The translations under genes were made by a program, and so were the position numbers. The notes under the pieces are model-generated. The model had not been told where the DNA came from. It ran no database searches and saw only the letters and a list, made by a program, of their open reading frames with translations. 64,000 nt of DNA from an uncultured Methylophilaceae bacterium (GTDB taxonomy: Bacteria; Pseudomonadota; Gammaproteobacteria; Burkholderiales; Methylophilaceae), in assembly GCA_903834185.1 (NCBI GenBank), contig CAILHX010000035.1, forward strand, positions 1 to 64,000, written 5' to 3'. Of this stretch, positions 17,753-26,245 are shown in pieces; position 1 is the first letter of the stretch; each line of letters starts with the position of its first letter.

Positions 17753-18606
17753 CTGATGCAAAAAAAATGACCGACCCTCATCAATACTGCCAGGATAAAG
17801 CTGCCGCCAGCGGTTCCAGTTTTTATTACAGCTTCATGTTCCTGCCGGGGGAACGCAGGCAGGCGATCACCGCGCTATATGCTTTTTGTCGTGAAGTGGA
17901 CGATATCGCCGATGAATGTTCCGATCCCAATATCGCGCGTACCAAGCTCGCCTGGTGGCGAGCCGAGATCATCAATCTGTACGCAGGCCGCCCGCAACAT
18001 CCGGTTACGCAGGCATTGGCACCCGCTGTGACGGCGTTTGGACTGAATGAGGAATATTTCCACGAGATCATAGACGGCATGGAAATGGACGTGGAGCAGA
18101 ACCGTTACGCCGATTTCAAGGAATTGCAGCTGTATTGTTACCGCGTTGCCAGTGTCGTCGGCCTGCTGTCCGTATCCATTTTCGGCTACAGCGACCGCAA
18201 AACCCTGAAATATGCGCATGACCTGGGGCTGGCTTTTCAACTCACCAATATCATCCGCGATGTAGGTGAGGATGCCAGGCGTAACCGCATTTATCTGCCA
18301 CAGGATGAACTGGCACGGTTTCAGGTCACTGAACACGACATACTGCATGGTCACGAGAACATGCAGATCCGTTCGTTACTGGAATTCCAGATCGAACGTG
18401 CGCAGGACTTTTACCAGCGCGCTTATGCAGAACTACCGGTCGCTGACCGTAAAGCACAACGCCCGGGATTGATGATGGCGGCTATCTATCAGGCATTGCT
18501 GCAAGAGATAAAATCCGGGAATTGTGAAATAGTGCTCAACCAGCGCATCAGCCTGACGCCTTTACGCAAGCTGTGGCTGGCCTGGAGAACCTGGATATTT
18601 AGTTGA
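17749..18606 (+). CDS. hpnD: Presqualene diphosphate synthase HpnD
   Basis: A protein of about 285 residues joining two farnesyl diphosphates into presqualene diphosphate, the first hopanoid-specific step. The motifs are REVDDIADE and QLTNIIRDVGEDARRNRIYLP. The frame extends upstream to 17707, but the ATG at 17749 overlaps the hpnC stop as ATGA and is the likely start; MTDPHQYCQ at 17767 is another option. Its stop TGA overlaps the TTG start of hpnE. Confidence 0.94.
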   Translation: MTDAKKMTDPHQYCQDKAAASGSSFYYSFMFLPGERRQAITALYAFCREVDDIADECSDPNIARTKLAWWRAEIINLYAGRPQHPVTQALAPAVTAFGLNEEYFHEIIDGMEMDVEQNRYADFKELQLYCYRVASVVGLLSVSIFGYSDRKTLKYAHDLGLAFQLTNIIRDVGEDARRNRIYLPQDELARFQVTEHDILHGHENMQIRSLLEFQIERAQDFYQRAYAELPVADRKAQRPGLMMAAIYQALLQEIKSGNCEIVLNQRISLTPLRKLWLAWRTWIFS

Positions 18607-19874
18607 AAATAGCAGTGATAGGTGCAGGCTGGGCCGGGTTGGCGGCAGCCGTAGAGCTTGCTGCACAGGGTCATCAACTGACTGTGCTGGAAGCATCACC
18701 TCATCTCGGTGGTCGTGCACGTGGCTTCGAGCATAAAGACTTGCTGCTGGATAACGGTCAGCACATCCTGCTTGGCGCTTATCGCCAGACTCTAAGACTC
18801 ATGAAACTGATCGGGCTCAAAGAAGCGGATATTCTGCTGCGTTTGCCACTCACTCTGGAAACACCAGGCCACCTCAAACTCAACACGCCTGCCCTGCCCG
18901 CCCCGCTGCACTTACTGGCTGGCCTGATCTCCGCCCAAGGGCTGAGCCTGTATGAACGCCTGGCTACACTGGGATTTTTCGCCAAACTGCGTGTACGCAA
19001 TTTCAAACTGGTACAAGACCAGACCGTTGCCGAATTGCTCAGCAAACAGCCGGCCAGGACGGTAAAACTGCTATGGGAACCGTTATGCATCGCTGCGCTG
19101 AATACCCCTGCCAGCATTGCTTCCGCCCAGGTTTTTCTCAATGTGTTGCGCGACAGTTTCAGTCATAACCGTGCCGATAGCGACATGCTGCTGCCACGAC
19201 ACGACCTCAGCGCCTTATTTCCACAGGCCGCAGCCCGCTATGTGACGGAACACGGCGGCAACATCTTATCCGGCACCACGGCAAAATCGCTGCACCTGCA
19301 GCACAATGGGGTCGTGATCGACGGTGAGCACTTCGATAAAGTGGTCTGTGCTGTCGCGCCGCATCAGCTGGCTGCATTGCTGCAAGAAATCCCGGAGGCC
19401 GCGACGGCCTTGCATATGGTCAGCAAGTTCTCATACCAGCCTATCGCCACCGTTTACCTGCAATACCCTTCCACATTCACTTTGCCCTCCCCAATGCTGG
19501 GTTTAAACGGTGGCGACGCGCAATGGGTGTTTGACCGCGGCACGCTGTGCGGACAACACGGATTGATTGCGGCCAGCATCAGCACCGTTGGGGAATATCA
19601 GAAGCAGAGCCACGATCAAGTAGCAATAGCGGTACACCAGCAATTGCAGGCATTGATCAGCAACCTGCCTGCGCTGCAATGGCATCAGGTGATCGTGGAG
19701 AAGCGTGCCACTTTCGCTTGCGTGGCAGGATTGCAAAGGCCAGCCAACCTTACCGCGCACCCGCATCTGTTTCTGGCTGGGGACTATACTGCAGGCGATT
19801 ACCCCGCAACACTGGAAGGCGCGGTACGCAGCGGGAACAACTGCGCCCGGTTATTATGCAAGAGCTCTGCTTAA
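18603..19874 (+). CDS. hpnE: Hydroxysqualene dehydroxylase HpnE
   Basis: A 423-residue FAD-dependent amine-oxidase-type protein that reduces hydroxysqualene to squalene. The dinucleotide fold is IAVIGAGWAGLAAAVELA at the N-terminus, and a C-terminal FAD motif reads FLAGDYTAGDYPATLEGAV. It starts at a TTG (18603) inside the hpnD stop. Its TAA stop lies in the palindrome TTAA and is shared with the converging antiporter gene. Confidence 0.93.
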   Translation: MKIAVIGAGWAGLAAAVELAAQGHQLTVLEASPHLGGRARGFEHKDLLLDNGQHILLGAYRQTLRLMKLIGLKEADILLRLPLTLETPGHLKLNTPALPAPLHLLAGLISAQGLSLYERLATLGFFAKLRVRNFKLVQDQTVAELLSKQPARTVKLLWEPLCIAALNTPASIASAQVFLNVLRDSFSHNRADSDMLLPRHDLSALFPQAAARYVTEHGGNILSGTTAKSLHLQHNGVVIDGEHFDKVVCAVAPHQLAALLQEIPEAATALHMVSKFSYQPIATVYLQYPSTFTLPSPMLGLNGGDAQWVFDRGTLCGQHGLIAASISTVGEYQKQSHDQVAIAVHQQLQALISNLPALQWHQVIVEKRATFACVAGLQRPANLTAHPHLFLAGDYTAGDYPATLEGAVRSGNNCARLLCKSSA

Positions 19875-21673
19875 GTATCAAAACCGCGGTCTTTATCGTC
19901 ATCTCCAGCCTTTTGCCTCAGTTCGTGATGCAGCAAGTCGGATAGATCCTGCCTCGAGCGGGCGGAATGCGAGATGAGCTTTTGCTGGTCGTGCCTGATC
20001 AGCAAGGCTTCCTTGAGTATCTTTTCGTCATGCTGCTGGAACTGCCAAGCGATACGGCGTGCCTGAAACGCGCCAAAACCCAATATCTTCAGAGCTTCCT
20101 GCGCCACCGTCAGTGCCGAATGGAAAGCCTCCCTGACTGAAGATATGCCCAACTCCATATACTGATAGGTGTCGGTTCGGTTACGCGCCCGCGCCAGTAT
20201 CTTTACTTGCGGATAATGCGTTTGCACGTACTTGGCGGTGGCGACGGAAGCCTCGACATCGTCGATCGCGATCACCAGCAGCGTCGCCGTGGCGATACCC
20301 GCAGCCTCCAGCACATCGGGCCGGGTGATATCGCCGTAATACCCTTTGAAGCCAAAGCGTCGTACCATTTCAATCTGGTTGGGATCATACTCAATGACGG
20401 TTGGCGCGACATTGATACCATTCAGCAGTCTCGACACCACTTGCCCGAAACGTCCATAGCCCGCCACGATCACCTTGCGATGCGTTTCGAATTCATCGAA
20501 CGCCCTCTCTGGCCTGAGGCGATGCTTGGTGCTGATGCTATAGAGCAGCATGATCAGCGGAGTAGTGAGCATGGAAACAGCCACCACCGCATTCAGCAAA
20601 CTGGCTTGTTCGGGGGTGAATATATGCATCTGCGCCGCTGCGCTGTAAATAACGAATGCGAATTCGCCGAGCTGCGATAGCGTCAATGCAAAAATAACCG
20701 AGTCGGTATCCGCCTGTTTGAAACACTTGGCAAAGCCGAATAACAGCACGATCTTGAGTAGTACCAGACCTAACGCCAAACCCAGCACCAGCAGTGGTTG
20801 CCGAAAGATCAATCCGACGTCGACCGACATGCCCACCGCGATAAAGAACAAACCCAGTAACAAACCCTTGAATGGCTCGATGTCCAGCTCCAGCTCCTGC
20901 CTATATTCGGAGTCAGCTAACAACACCCCTGCCAGAAAAGCGCCCAGGGCCATGGAAAGCCCTACCGACTGCATCAATAGGGCAACCCCCATGACCAGGA
21001 ATAAGGCGAAGGCGACGAATATCTCGCGCATGCCGGTATTGGCGATATACCTCAGCACCGGCCTGAGCAGGAAATTACCGCCAACCACGATGAACACGAT
21101 CAACCCCAGGCCGCGCGCTACCAGCATCCAATCCAGTTTCATGCCTGCTTGCGGCACTAGCAAGGTCAACGCCAGCATCAGCGGGATCACGGCAAGATCC
21201 TGGAATAGCAGCACCGAGAAAGCGGCCTGCCCTCCCGGTTGCGGCAACATGCCGCGCTCCGAGAGCGTCTGAATGGCGATTGCCGTTGACGACATGGCCA
21301 CGCCCATCCCCACCACCAGCATCATGCGCCAATCCTGATGGAACAATAGCCCTATCCCCATCACCAGCAGCATGGTCAGCATCACCTGTATGCCGCCCAG
21401 ACCGAAGATAGGCACGCGCAGATTCCATAATTTGCCGGGTTCCAGCTCCAGACCTATCAGGAACAGCATCATCACCACGCCAAACTCCGCGAACTGTAAC
21501 ACGCTTTCCACATCATGGATCAGAGCCAGCCCCCACGGGCCGATGATGATACCTGCCAGCAGATAGCCCAATACCGAACCCAGGCCGATACGTCTGGAGA
21601 CCGGTACGGCAAGTACCGCCGAGCCCAGATAGACAATACCTTGAAGCAATATGGAGGGAGCTTGGTGTTCCAT
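19871..21673 (-). CDS. Kef-type monovalent cation/proton antiporter (CPA2) with RCK domain
   Basis: A 600-residue inner-membrane protein. Residues about 1-380 form the CPA2 exchanger with about 12 hydrophobic segments (for example GLGSVLGYLLAGIIIGPWG). Residues about 398-515 are an RCK/TrkA-N domain with VIVAGYGRFGQVVSRLL and the acidic end VIEYD, followed by a short cytoplasmic tail. KefB/KefC proteins expel K+ in exchange for H+ during electrophile stress, gated by glutathione conjugates. The KefF-like gene 8 bases upstream supports this assignment. KefB versus KefC cannot be decided. Its 3' end overlaps hpnE by 4 bases tail to tail. Confidence 0.9.
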   Translation of the reverse strand: MEHQAPSILLQGIVYLGSAVLAVPVSRRIGLGSVLGYLLAGIIIGPWGLALIHDVESVLQFAEFGVVMMLFLIGLELEPGKLWNLRVPIFGLGGIQVMLTMLLVMGIGLLFHQDWRMMLVVGMGVAMSSTAIAIQTLSERGMLPQPGGQAAFSVLLFQDLAVIPLMLALTLLVPQAGMKLDWMLVARGLGLIVFIVVGGNFLLRPVLRYIANTGMREIFVAFALFLVMGVALLMQSVGLSMALGAFLAGVLLADSEYRQELELDIEPFKGLLLGLFFIAVGMSVDVGLIFRQPLLVLGLALGLVLLKIVLLFGFAKCFKQADTDSVIFALTLSQLGEFAFVIYSAAAQMHIFTPEQASLLNAVVAVSMLTTPLIMLLYSISTKHRLRPERAFDEFETHRKVIVAGYGRFGQVVSRLLNGINVAPTVIEYDPNQIEMVRRFGFKGYYGDITRPDVLEAAGIATATLLVIAIDDVEASVATAKYVQTHYPQVKILARARNRTDTYQYMELGISSVREAFHSALTVAQEALKILGFGAFQARRIAWQFQQHDEKILKEALLIRHDQQKLISHSARSRQDLSDLLHHELRQKAGDDDKDRGFDT

Positions 21674-21681
21674 GGGGTTCG

Positions 21682-22329
21682 TTAGTTGAGTTTTGCCGTA
21701 TGCTGTTGCGCATAGTCTGCCTGCGGCGCGTGGTGGCTATTAATCAGCGGCGGCAGCTCGCCGCGTAAAAGATCATGCATCCATTGAACATAGCCTTCGA
21801 CTTTGGCGTTTATGCCCGCCGCATCCAGATTTCTCAGGTCTTGAGTCAAGAACGGCTGGCGGTAAAGCATGTCGCATAGATCGGCGGTCTGCTCGAACGG
21901 ACGCAACAACTCTGCCAGGGTGAAATTGTTATGCCCGCCTCGCTGATATACATCTTCTGAACCGCCGCTACTGATCACCTGAACGAACGACTTTCCTTTT
22001 AATGCATCACCTCTTTTACCCTGATTGTCCTGTCCATATGCCCAGCCCAGTGCCAGCACACTATCTATCCAGTTCTTCATCAATGCGGGGCATGAATACC
22101 AGTACAGCGGGTGCTGCAGAATCAATACGTCGCAATCTTCAAGCAGCGCCTGTTCACTCGGCACATCAATCAGTTGTTCGGGATAGGTCTGATACAAATC
22201 ATGCAACGTCACGCCCGGCAAGTCTTTAACTGCCTCGCATAATGCTCGATTAATGCGCGAAGTCTCGTAGGACGGGTGGGCAAAGATGATCAACACCCGC
22301 AAATGATCGGCAGCACTCTTTTCAGTCAT
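21682..22329 (-). CDS. KefF/KefG-like NAD(P)H:quinone oxidoreductase, ancillary antiporter subunit
   Basis: A 215-residue flavodoxin-fold protein: VLIIFAHPSYETSRIN (FMN/NAD(P)H loop), QHPLYWYSCPALMKNWIDSV and SSGGSEDVYQRGGHNNFTLA. KefF and KefG bind the cytoplasmic face of the antiporter, are needed for full activity and also reduce quinones. Position directly before the antiporter gene on the same strand supports the pairing. It follows radA by only 4 bases. Confidence 0.88.
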   Translation of the reverse strand: MTEKSAADHLRVLIIFAHPSYETSRINRALCEAVKDLPGVTLHDLYQTYPEQLIDVPSEQALLEDCDVLILQHPLYWYSCPALMKNWIDSVLALGWAYGQDNQGKRGDALKGKSFVQVISSGGSEDVYQRGGHNNFTLAELLRPFEQTADLCDMLYRQPFLTQDLRNLDAAGINAKVEGYVQWMHDLLRGELPPLINSHHAPQADYAQQHTAKLN

Positions 22330-22333
22330 GCCA

Positions 22334-23692
22334 TCACCAATCGCGTTGCTTTTTAAGCGCCTGCTCTACCCTGTCCGCACCGAAAACCTCAATGCCGGAG
22401 ATCGGCTGTTTAGGCAGGTTGGCCTTGGGGATGATGGCATGGGTAAAACCCAGCTTGGCTGCTTCTTTCAGCCGTTCCTGACCGCGCTGCACCGGGCGTA
22501 CTTCGCCTGCCAATCCAACTTCACCAAACACCACCAGCTTATTCGGCAACGGTTTATTCCTGAGCGAAGACACGATAGACATCAGCACCGCAAGGTCGGC
22601 TGCAGGTTCGCCTATCCTCACGCCACCCACCGCATTCACGAACACGTCCTGATCGAAACAGGCAACTCCGGCATGGCGGTGCAGTATGGCGAGCAACATG
22701 GCCAGCCGGTTCTGTTCCAGCCCTACGGATAATCTTTTAGGATTGGGGGCATGTGCTTCATCCACCAGCGCCTGTATCTCCACCAGCAACGGGCGGGTAC
22801 CTTCCTGCGTCACCGTCACGCAGGAACCGGCGACCTCCTCGGCGTGATGTGATAAAAACAATGCTGACGGATTGCTCACCTCTTTCAGGCCTTTTTCCGT
22901 CATCGCGAACACGCCCAGCTCATTCACCGCGCCAAAGCGGTTTTTGAATGCCCGTATCAGGCGGAAACTGGAATTCTGGTCGCCTTCGAAATACAGTACC
23001 GTATCCACGATATGCTCCAGCACGCGCGGACCTGCCAGCGTGCCTTCCTTGGTGACGTGACCGACCAGGATGATGGTGATGCCGGTTTGCTTGGCGATGC
23101 GGGTGAGTTGCGCCGCGCACTCGCGCACTTGCGCCACCGAGCCGGGGGCAGATTGCAAAGCTTCCGAATATAACGTCTGTATGGAATCAATCACCGCCAC
23201 TTCCGGCTTGTGTGCATTGAGCGCGGCGCTGATCTTTTCCAAACTGATCTCGGCCAGCAGATGCACCTGACTGGCATCCAGACTTAATCTTTTTGCCCTT
23301 AACGCGATCTGTTGCGCAGATTCCTCACCGCTCACATACAGCACCTTGCGCTGGCTACCGATATGACAAAGCGCCTGCAACAGCAACGTGGATTTGCCGA
23401 TGCCGGGGTCGCCTCCGATCAGCACTACCCCACCCTGCACCAGCCCGCCGCCCAGTACCCGGTCGAATTCTGCAATGCCGGTTGGATGACGTGGCACATC
23501 CACAGCCTCCACCTCCGCCAGGCTTTGCACTTCCGCGGTTTGTGCCAATGCAGAAAAACGGTTGCTACTCACCGTTTCGGCGATGGTTTCCACCAAGGTG
23601 TTCCAGGCCATGCAATGCGGACATTGACCTTGCCACTTGGGCGATTGCCCGCCACACTCGGTACAGGTATAGATGGTTTTCTGCTTAGCCAT
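22334..23692 (-). CDS. radA: DNA repair protein RadA (Sms)
   Basis: A protein of about 452 residues that acts as a DnaB-like branch-migration helicase in recombination. It has the N-terminal zinc finger CTECGGQSPKWQGQCPHC, Walker A GGDPGIGKSTLL, the RadA signature KNRFGAVNE, and a C-terminal Lon-like domain. The frame is open to 23752, but MAKQKTIYTC at 23692 is the family's normal start. It is followed closely by the KefF-like gene and preceded by alr on the same strand. Confidence 0.95.
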   Translation of the reverse strand: MAKQKTIYTCTECGGQSPKWQGQCPHCMAWNTLVETIAETVSSNRFSALAQTAEVQSLAEVEAVDVPRHPTGIAEFDRVLGGGLVQGGVVLIGGDPGIGKSTLLLQALCHIGSQRKVLYVSGEESAQQIALRAKRLSLDASQVHLLAEISLEKISAALNAHKPEVAVIDSIQTLYSEALQSAPGSVAQVRECAAQLTRIAKQTGITIILVGHVTKEGTLAGPRVLEHIVDTVLYFEGDQNSSFRLIRAFKNRFGAVNELGVFAMTEKGLKEVSNPSALFLSHHAEEVAGSCVTVTQEGTRPLLVEIQALVDEAHAPNPKRLSVGLEQNRLAMLLAILHRHAGVACFDQDVFVNAVGGVRIGEPAADLAVLMSIVSSLRNKPLPNKLVVFGEVGLAGEVRPVQRGQERLKEAAKLGFTHAIIPKANLPKQPISGIEVFGADRVEQALKKQRDW

Positions 23693-23706
23693 CCTGGCTG
23701 GCCTTT

Positions 23707-24798
23707 TTACACATCGGTAAATTCCACTGTCACACGTGGTGCGACTGCGCACAACAGTTCATAGCCCACAGTCCCAGCCGCCTGCGCCACGGCATCCACT
23801 GAAACCTGTTTGCCCCATAGCTCCACCGGGCTGCCTATCTTCGCATTCGGGATCTCCGTGATATCCACATAAATCATATCCATGGAAACACGCCCCAACG
23901 TACGGGTGATGAGACCGTTAACGCAGATCGGCGTACCCGTCAGGGAATGCCTTGGATAACCATCGGCATACCCGCATGCAACCACGCCGACACGTGTGGG
24001 GCTGTCCGCGTGGAACAGGCTGCCATAACCTACGCTATCGCCCGGTTTCAGGGATTGAACGGCGATGATCTCGCTGGTAAGCGTCATGGCGGGCTCAATA
24101 TCCAGACTTGATGCAGCGACATCAGAAAACGGGCTGGAACCATATAGCATGATACCCGGCCTGACCCAGTCTGCATGTGCTTCGGGGTATCTGCATATTG
24201 CCGCAGAATTGGCCAGACTTTTGGGATAGCGCGAACCGGCTGTCAGTTGATTAAACAATGCCAACTGGTCGTTGATCCCTATGCTTTCGTCGGCATTGGC
24301 AAAATGCGTCATCAGGGTAATGCCTATGACGTTGGTACAGCCTTCCAGACGCTTGAGCATGGTCGCGAATATGTCGGGGGCAAAACCCAGGCGGTTCATG
24401 CCGGAATTTACTTTCATGAATACTTCGACCGGATTGTTGCCTGGGTTGTTGTCGGCTTCGAACATTTGCAGTTGCTGTTCGTTATGTACCACCAGCGACA
24501 GGCGGTATGCCGAAGCGATCTTCAACGCGTCGGCATGAAACAACCCTTCCAGCAGCATGATGGTCTGGTCGTAGCCCGCTTCGCGCAAGGCAATAGCTTC
24601 ATCCAGCCCCAATACAGCAAATCCGTCAGCATCCGACAGTGCCTCGGCGACGCGCAGCAATCCGTGTCCGTAGGCGTTGGCCTTGACGACCGCCATGACT
24701 CTGGAGAGTGGTGCGCGTGATCTGACGATGCCAAGATTGCGGCGCAACGCAGCGCCGTGAATGAAAGCTTTGATCGGGCGTTGGGTTTGCAAAGCCAC
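23707..24798 (-). CDS. alr: Alanine racemase
   Basis: A 363-residue PLP enzyme making D-alanine for peptidoglycan. The PLP lysine lies in [10 protein letters not shown] near residue 38, and the C-terminal domain has the catalytic tyrosine region [12 protein letters not shown] and GYADGYPR. The length is typical. It lies 4 bases downstream of dnaB, and the dnaB-alr-radA order is common in betaproteobacteria. Confidence 0.96.
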   Translation of the reverse strand: MALQTQRPIKAFIHGAALRRNLGIVRSRAPLSRVMAVVKANAYGHGLLRVAEALSDADGFAVLGLDEAIALREAGYDQTIMLLEGLFHADALKIASAYRLSLVVHNEQQLQMFEADNNPGNNPVEVFMKVNSGMNRLGFAPDIFATMLKRLEGCTNVIGITLMTHFANADESIGINDQLALFNQLTAGSRYPKSLANSAAICRYPEAHADWVRPGIMLYGSSPFSDVAASSLDIEPAMTLTSEIIAVQSLKPGDSVGYGSLFHADSPTRVGVVACGYADGYPRHSLTGTPICVNGLITRTLGRVSMDMIYVDITEIPNAKIGSPVELWGKQVSVDAVAQAAGTVGYELLCAVAPRVTVEFTDV

Positions 24799-24802
24799 CC
24801 CT

Positions 24803-26185
24803 TTACTCCTGTATCTGACCGGAAGCGTGGTTCTCGAATCGGGTATGTGCGCCCAGGAAAGTCAGGCGTATCGAACCGATAGGTCCGTTACGCTGTTTGC
24901 CGATGATGACTTCGGCTGTGCCTTTGTACTGCGTATCCTTGTTATAGACCTCATCACGGTAGAGGAACAGGATCACGTCGGCATCCTGCTCGATGGCCCC
25001 CGACTCGCGCAAGTCCGACATCACCGGCCTTTTATCCGTCCGGTCTTCGATCTTGCGGTTGACCTGAGACAGTGCGATCACAGGTATATTCAACTCTTTG
25101 GCCAGGGCTTTCAATGAACGGGAGATTTCCGAGACTTCAGTGGCACGGTTCTCAGTCTGTCTGGCAGAGGTCATCAGTTGCAGATAGTCGATGACGATCA
25201 GCCCCAGCTTCTTGCCTTCCAGTGCTTCACACTGGCGTTTGAGGCGGCGTGCGCGGGCGCGTAGCTCCATGGCGTTTATACCGCCGCTTTCGTCGATGTG
25301 AATGGGCGCGTCGTTGAGTTTGCCGAGTGCATAGGTCAGGCGTTCCCAGTCTTCGTCTTCCAGTTGCCCGGTGCGCATCTTGTGCTGGTCTATCTTGCCT
25401 ACCGAACCGATCAAACGCATCGCGAGTTGCGTGTTTGGCATTTCCAGGCTGAATATTGCCACCGCCTGATCGGTATGCAACGCCACATTCTCGGCAATAT
25501 TCAAAGCGAATGCGGTCTTGCCCATGGAAGGCCGACCGGCAATGATGATCAGTTCACCCGGTTGCAACCCGGAAGTCATGTCGTCCAGATCGGTGAAGCC
25601 AGTGGGGACACCGGTGATGCCGTTAGGGTCGTCCAGATTGGAAAGCTTGTCCAAACGCTCCACCACCATGGGCAGGATGGATTTGATGTCGACAAAACCC
25701 TGATTGGCGCGCGCGCCGTGTTCCTTGATTTCGAAAATGCGCGCTTCTGCTTCGTCGAGCAAAGTGGTGGCATCGCGCCCCTGAGGGTTGAAAGCACTGT
25801 CGGCGATATTGGAACCCACCTCCACCAATCTTCGCATGATGGCGCGTTCACGCACGATCTCGGCATAGCGACGGATGTTGGCGGCACTCGGAATATTCTG
25901 CGCCAACGCGCCCAGATAGGCAATGCCGCCCACGCTACCCAGCTCGTTATTGTTTTCCAGCGCCTCTGCCACCGTCACCATATCGGCAGGTTTGCTGTGT
26001 TCGACCAGGCGCGAGATATGCAGATAGATCAGCCTGTGGTCATGGCGGTAGAAATCATCCACCCCGATAAGATCAGCGATGCGGTCCCATGCCTCGTTTT
26101 CCAGTAGCAAGCCACCCAGAACGGACTGCTCGGCTTCTACGGAATGCGGGGGTAGTTTCAGGAACTCCAGAGTATCATCGGCCAT
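24803..26185 (-). CDS. dnaB: Replicative DNA helicase
   Basis: A 460-residue hexameric helicase. The N-terminal domain ([19 protein letters not shown]) binds primase, and the RecA-like C-terminal domain has Walker [14 protein letters not shown] and VIDYLQLM (Walker B), with [11 protein letters not shown] following. No intein insertion is present. It is divergent from the TPR-glycosyltransferase gene. Confidence 0.97.
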   Translation of the reverse strand: MADDTLEFLKLPPHSVEAEQSVLGGLLLENEAWDRIADLIGVDDFYRHDHRLIYLHISRLVEHSKPADMVTVAEALENNNELGSVGGIAYLGALAQNIPSAANIRRYAEIVRERAIMRRLVEVGSNIADSAFNPQGRDATTLLDEAEARIFEIKEHGARANQGFVDIKSILPMVVERLDKLSNLDDPNGITGVPTGFTDLDDMTSGLQPGELIIIAGRPSMGKTAFALNIAENVALHTDQAVAIFSLEMPNTQLAMRLIGSVGKIDQHKMRTGQLEDEDWERLTYALGKLNDAPIHIDESGGINAMELRARARRLKRQCEALEGKKLGLIVIDYLQLMTSARQTENRATEVSEISRSLKALAKELNIPVIALSQVNRKIEDRTDKRPVMSDLRESGAIEQDADVILFLYRDEVYNKDTQYKGTAEVIIGKQRNGPIGSIRLTFLGAHTRFENHASGQIQE

Positions 26186-26211
26186 GGCAAATTATAACGT
26201 GAACATTGAAG

Positions 26212-26239
26212 TTGATAATATATTAAGTACTGATAGAAT
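26212..26239 (+). promoter_or_regulatory. Sigma70 promoter overlapping the start of the TPR-glycosyltransferase gene
   Basis: TTGATA (26212-26217), 16 bases, TAGAAT (26234-26239), with TGA just before the -10 (extended -10). Both hexamers match consensus at 5 of 6. The predicted transcript start falls at about 26246, the A of the annotated ATG. Confidence 0.5.
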
Positions 26240-26245
26240 CCGCTG

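Noticed and set aside
25298-26107. A 269-codon plus-strand frame opposite dnaB
   Set aside because: dnaB is certain; the antisense translation is His/Gln-rich low-quality sequence.
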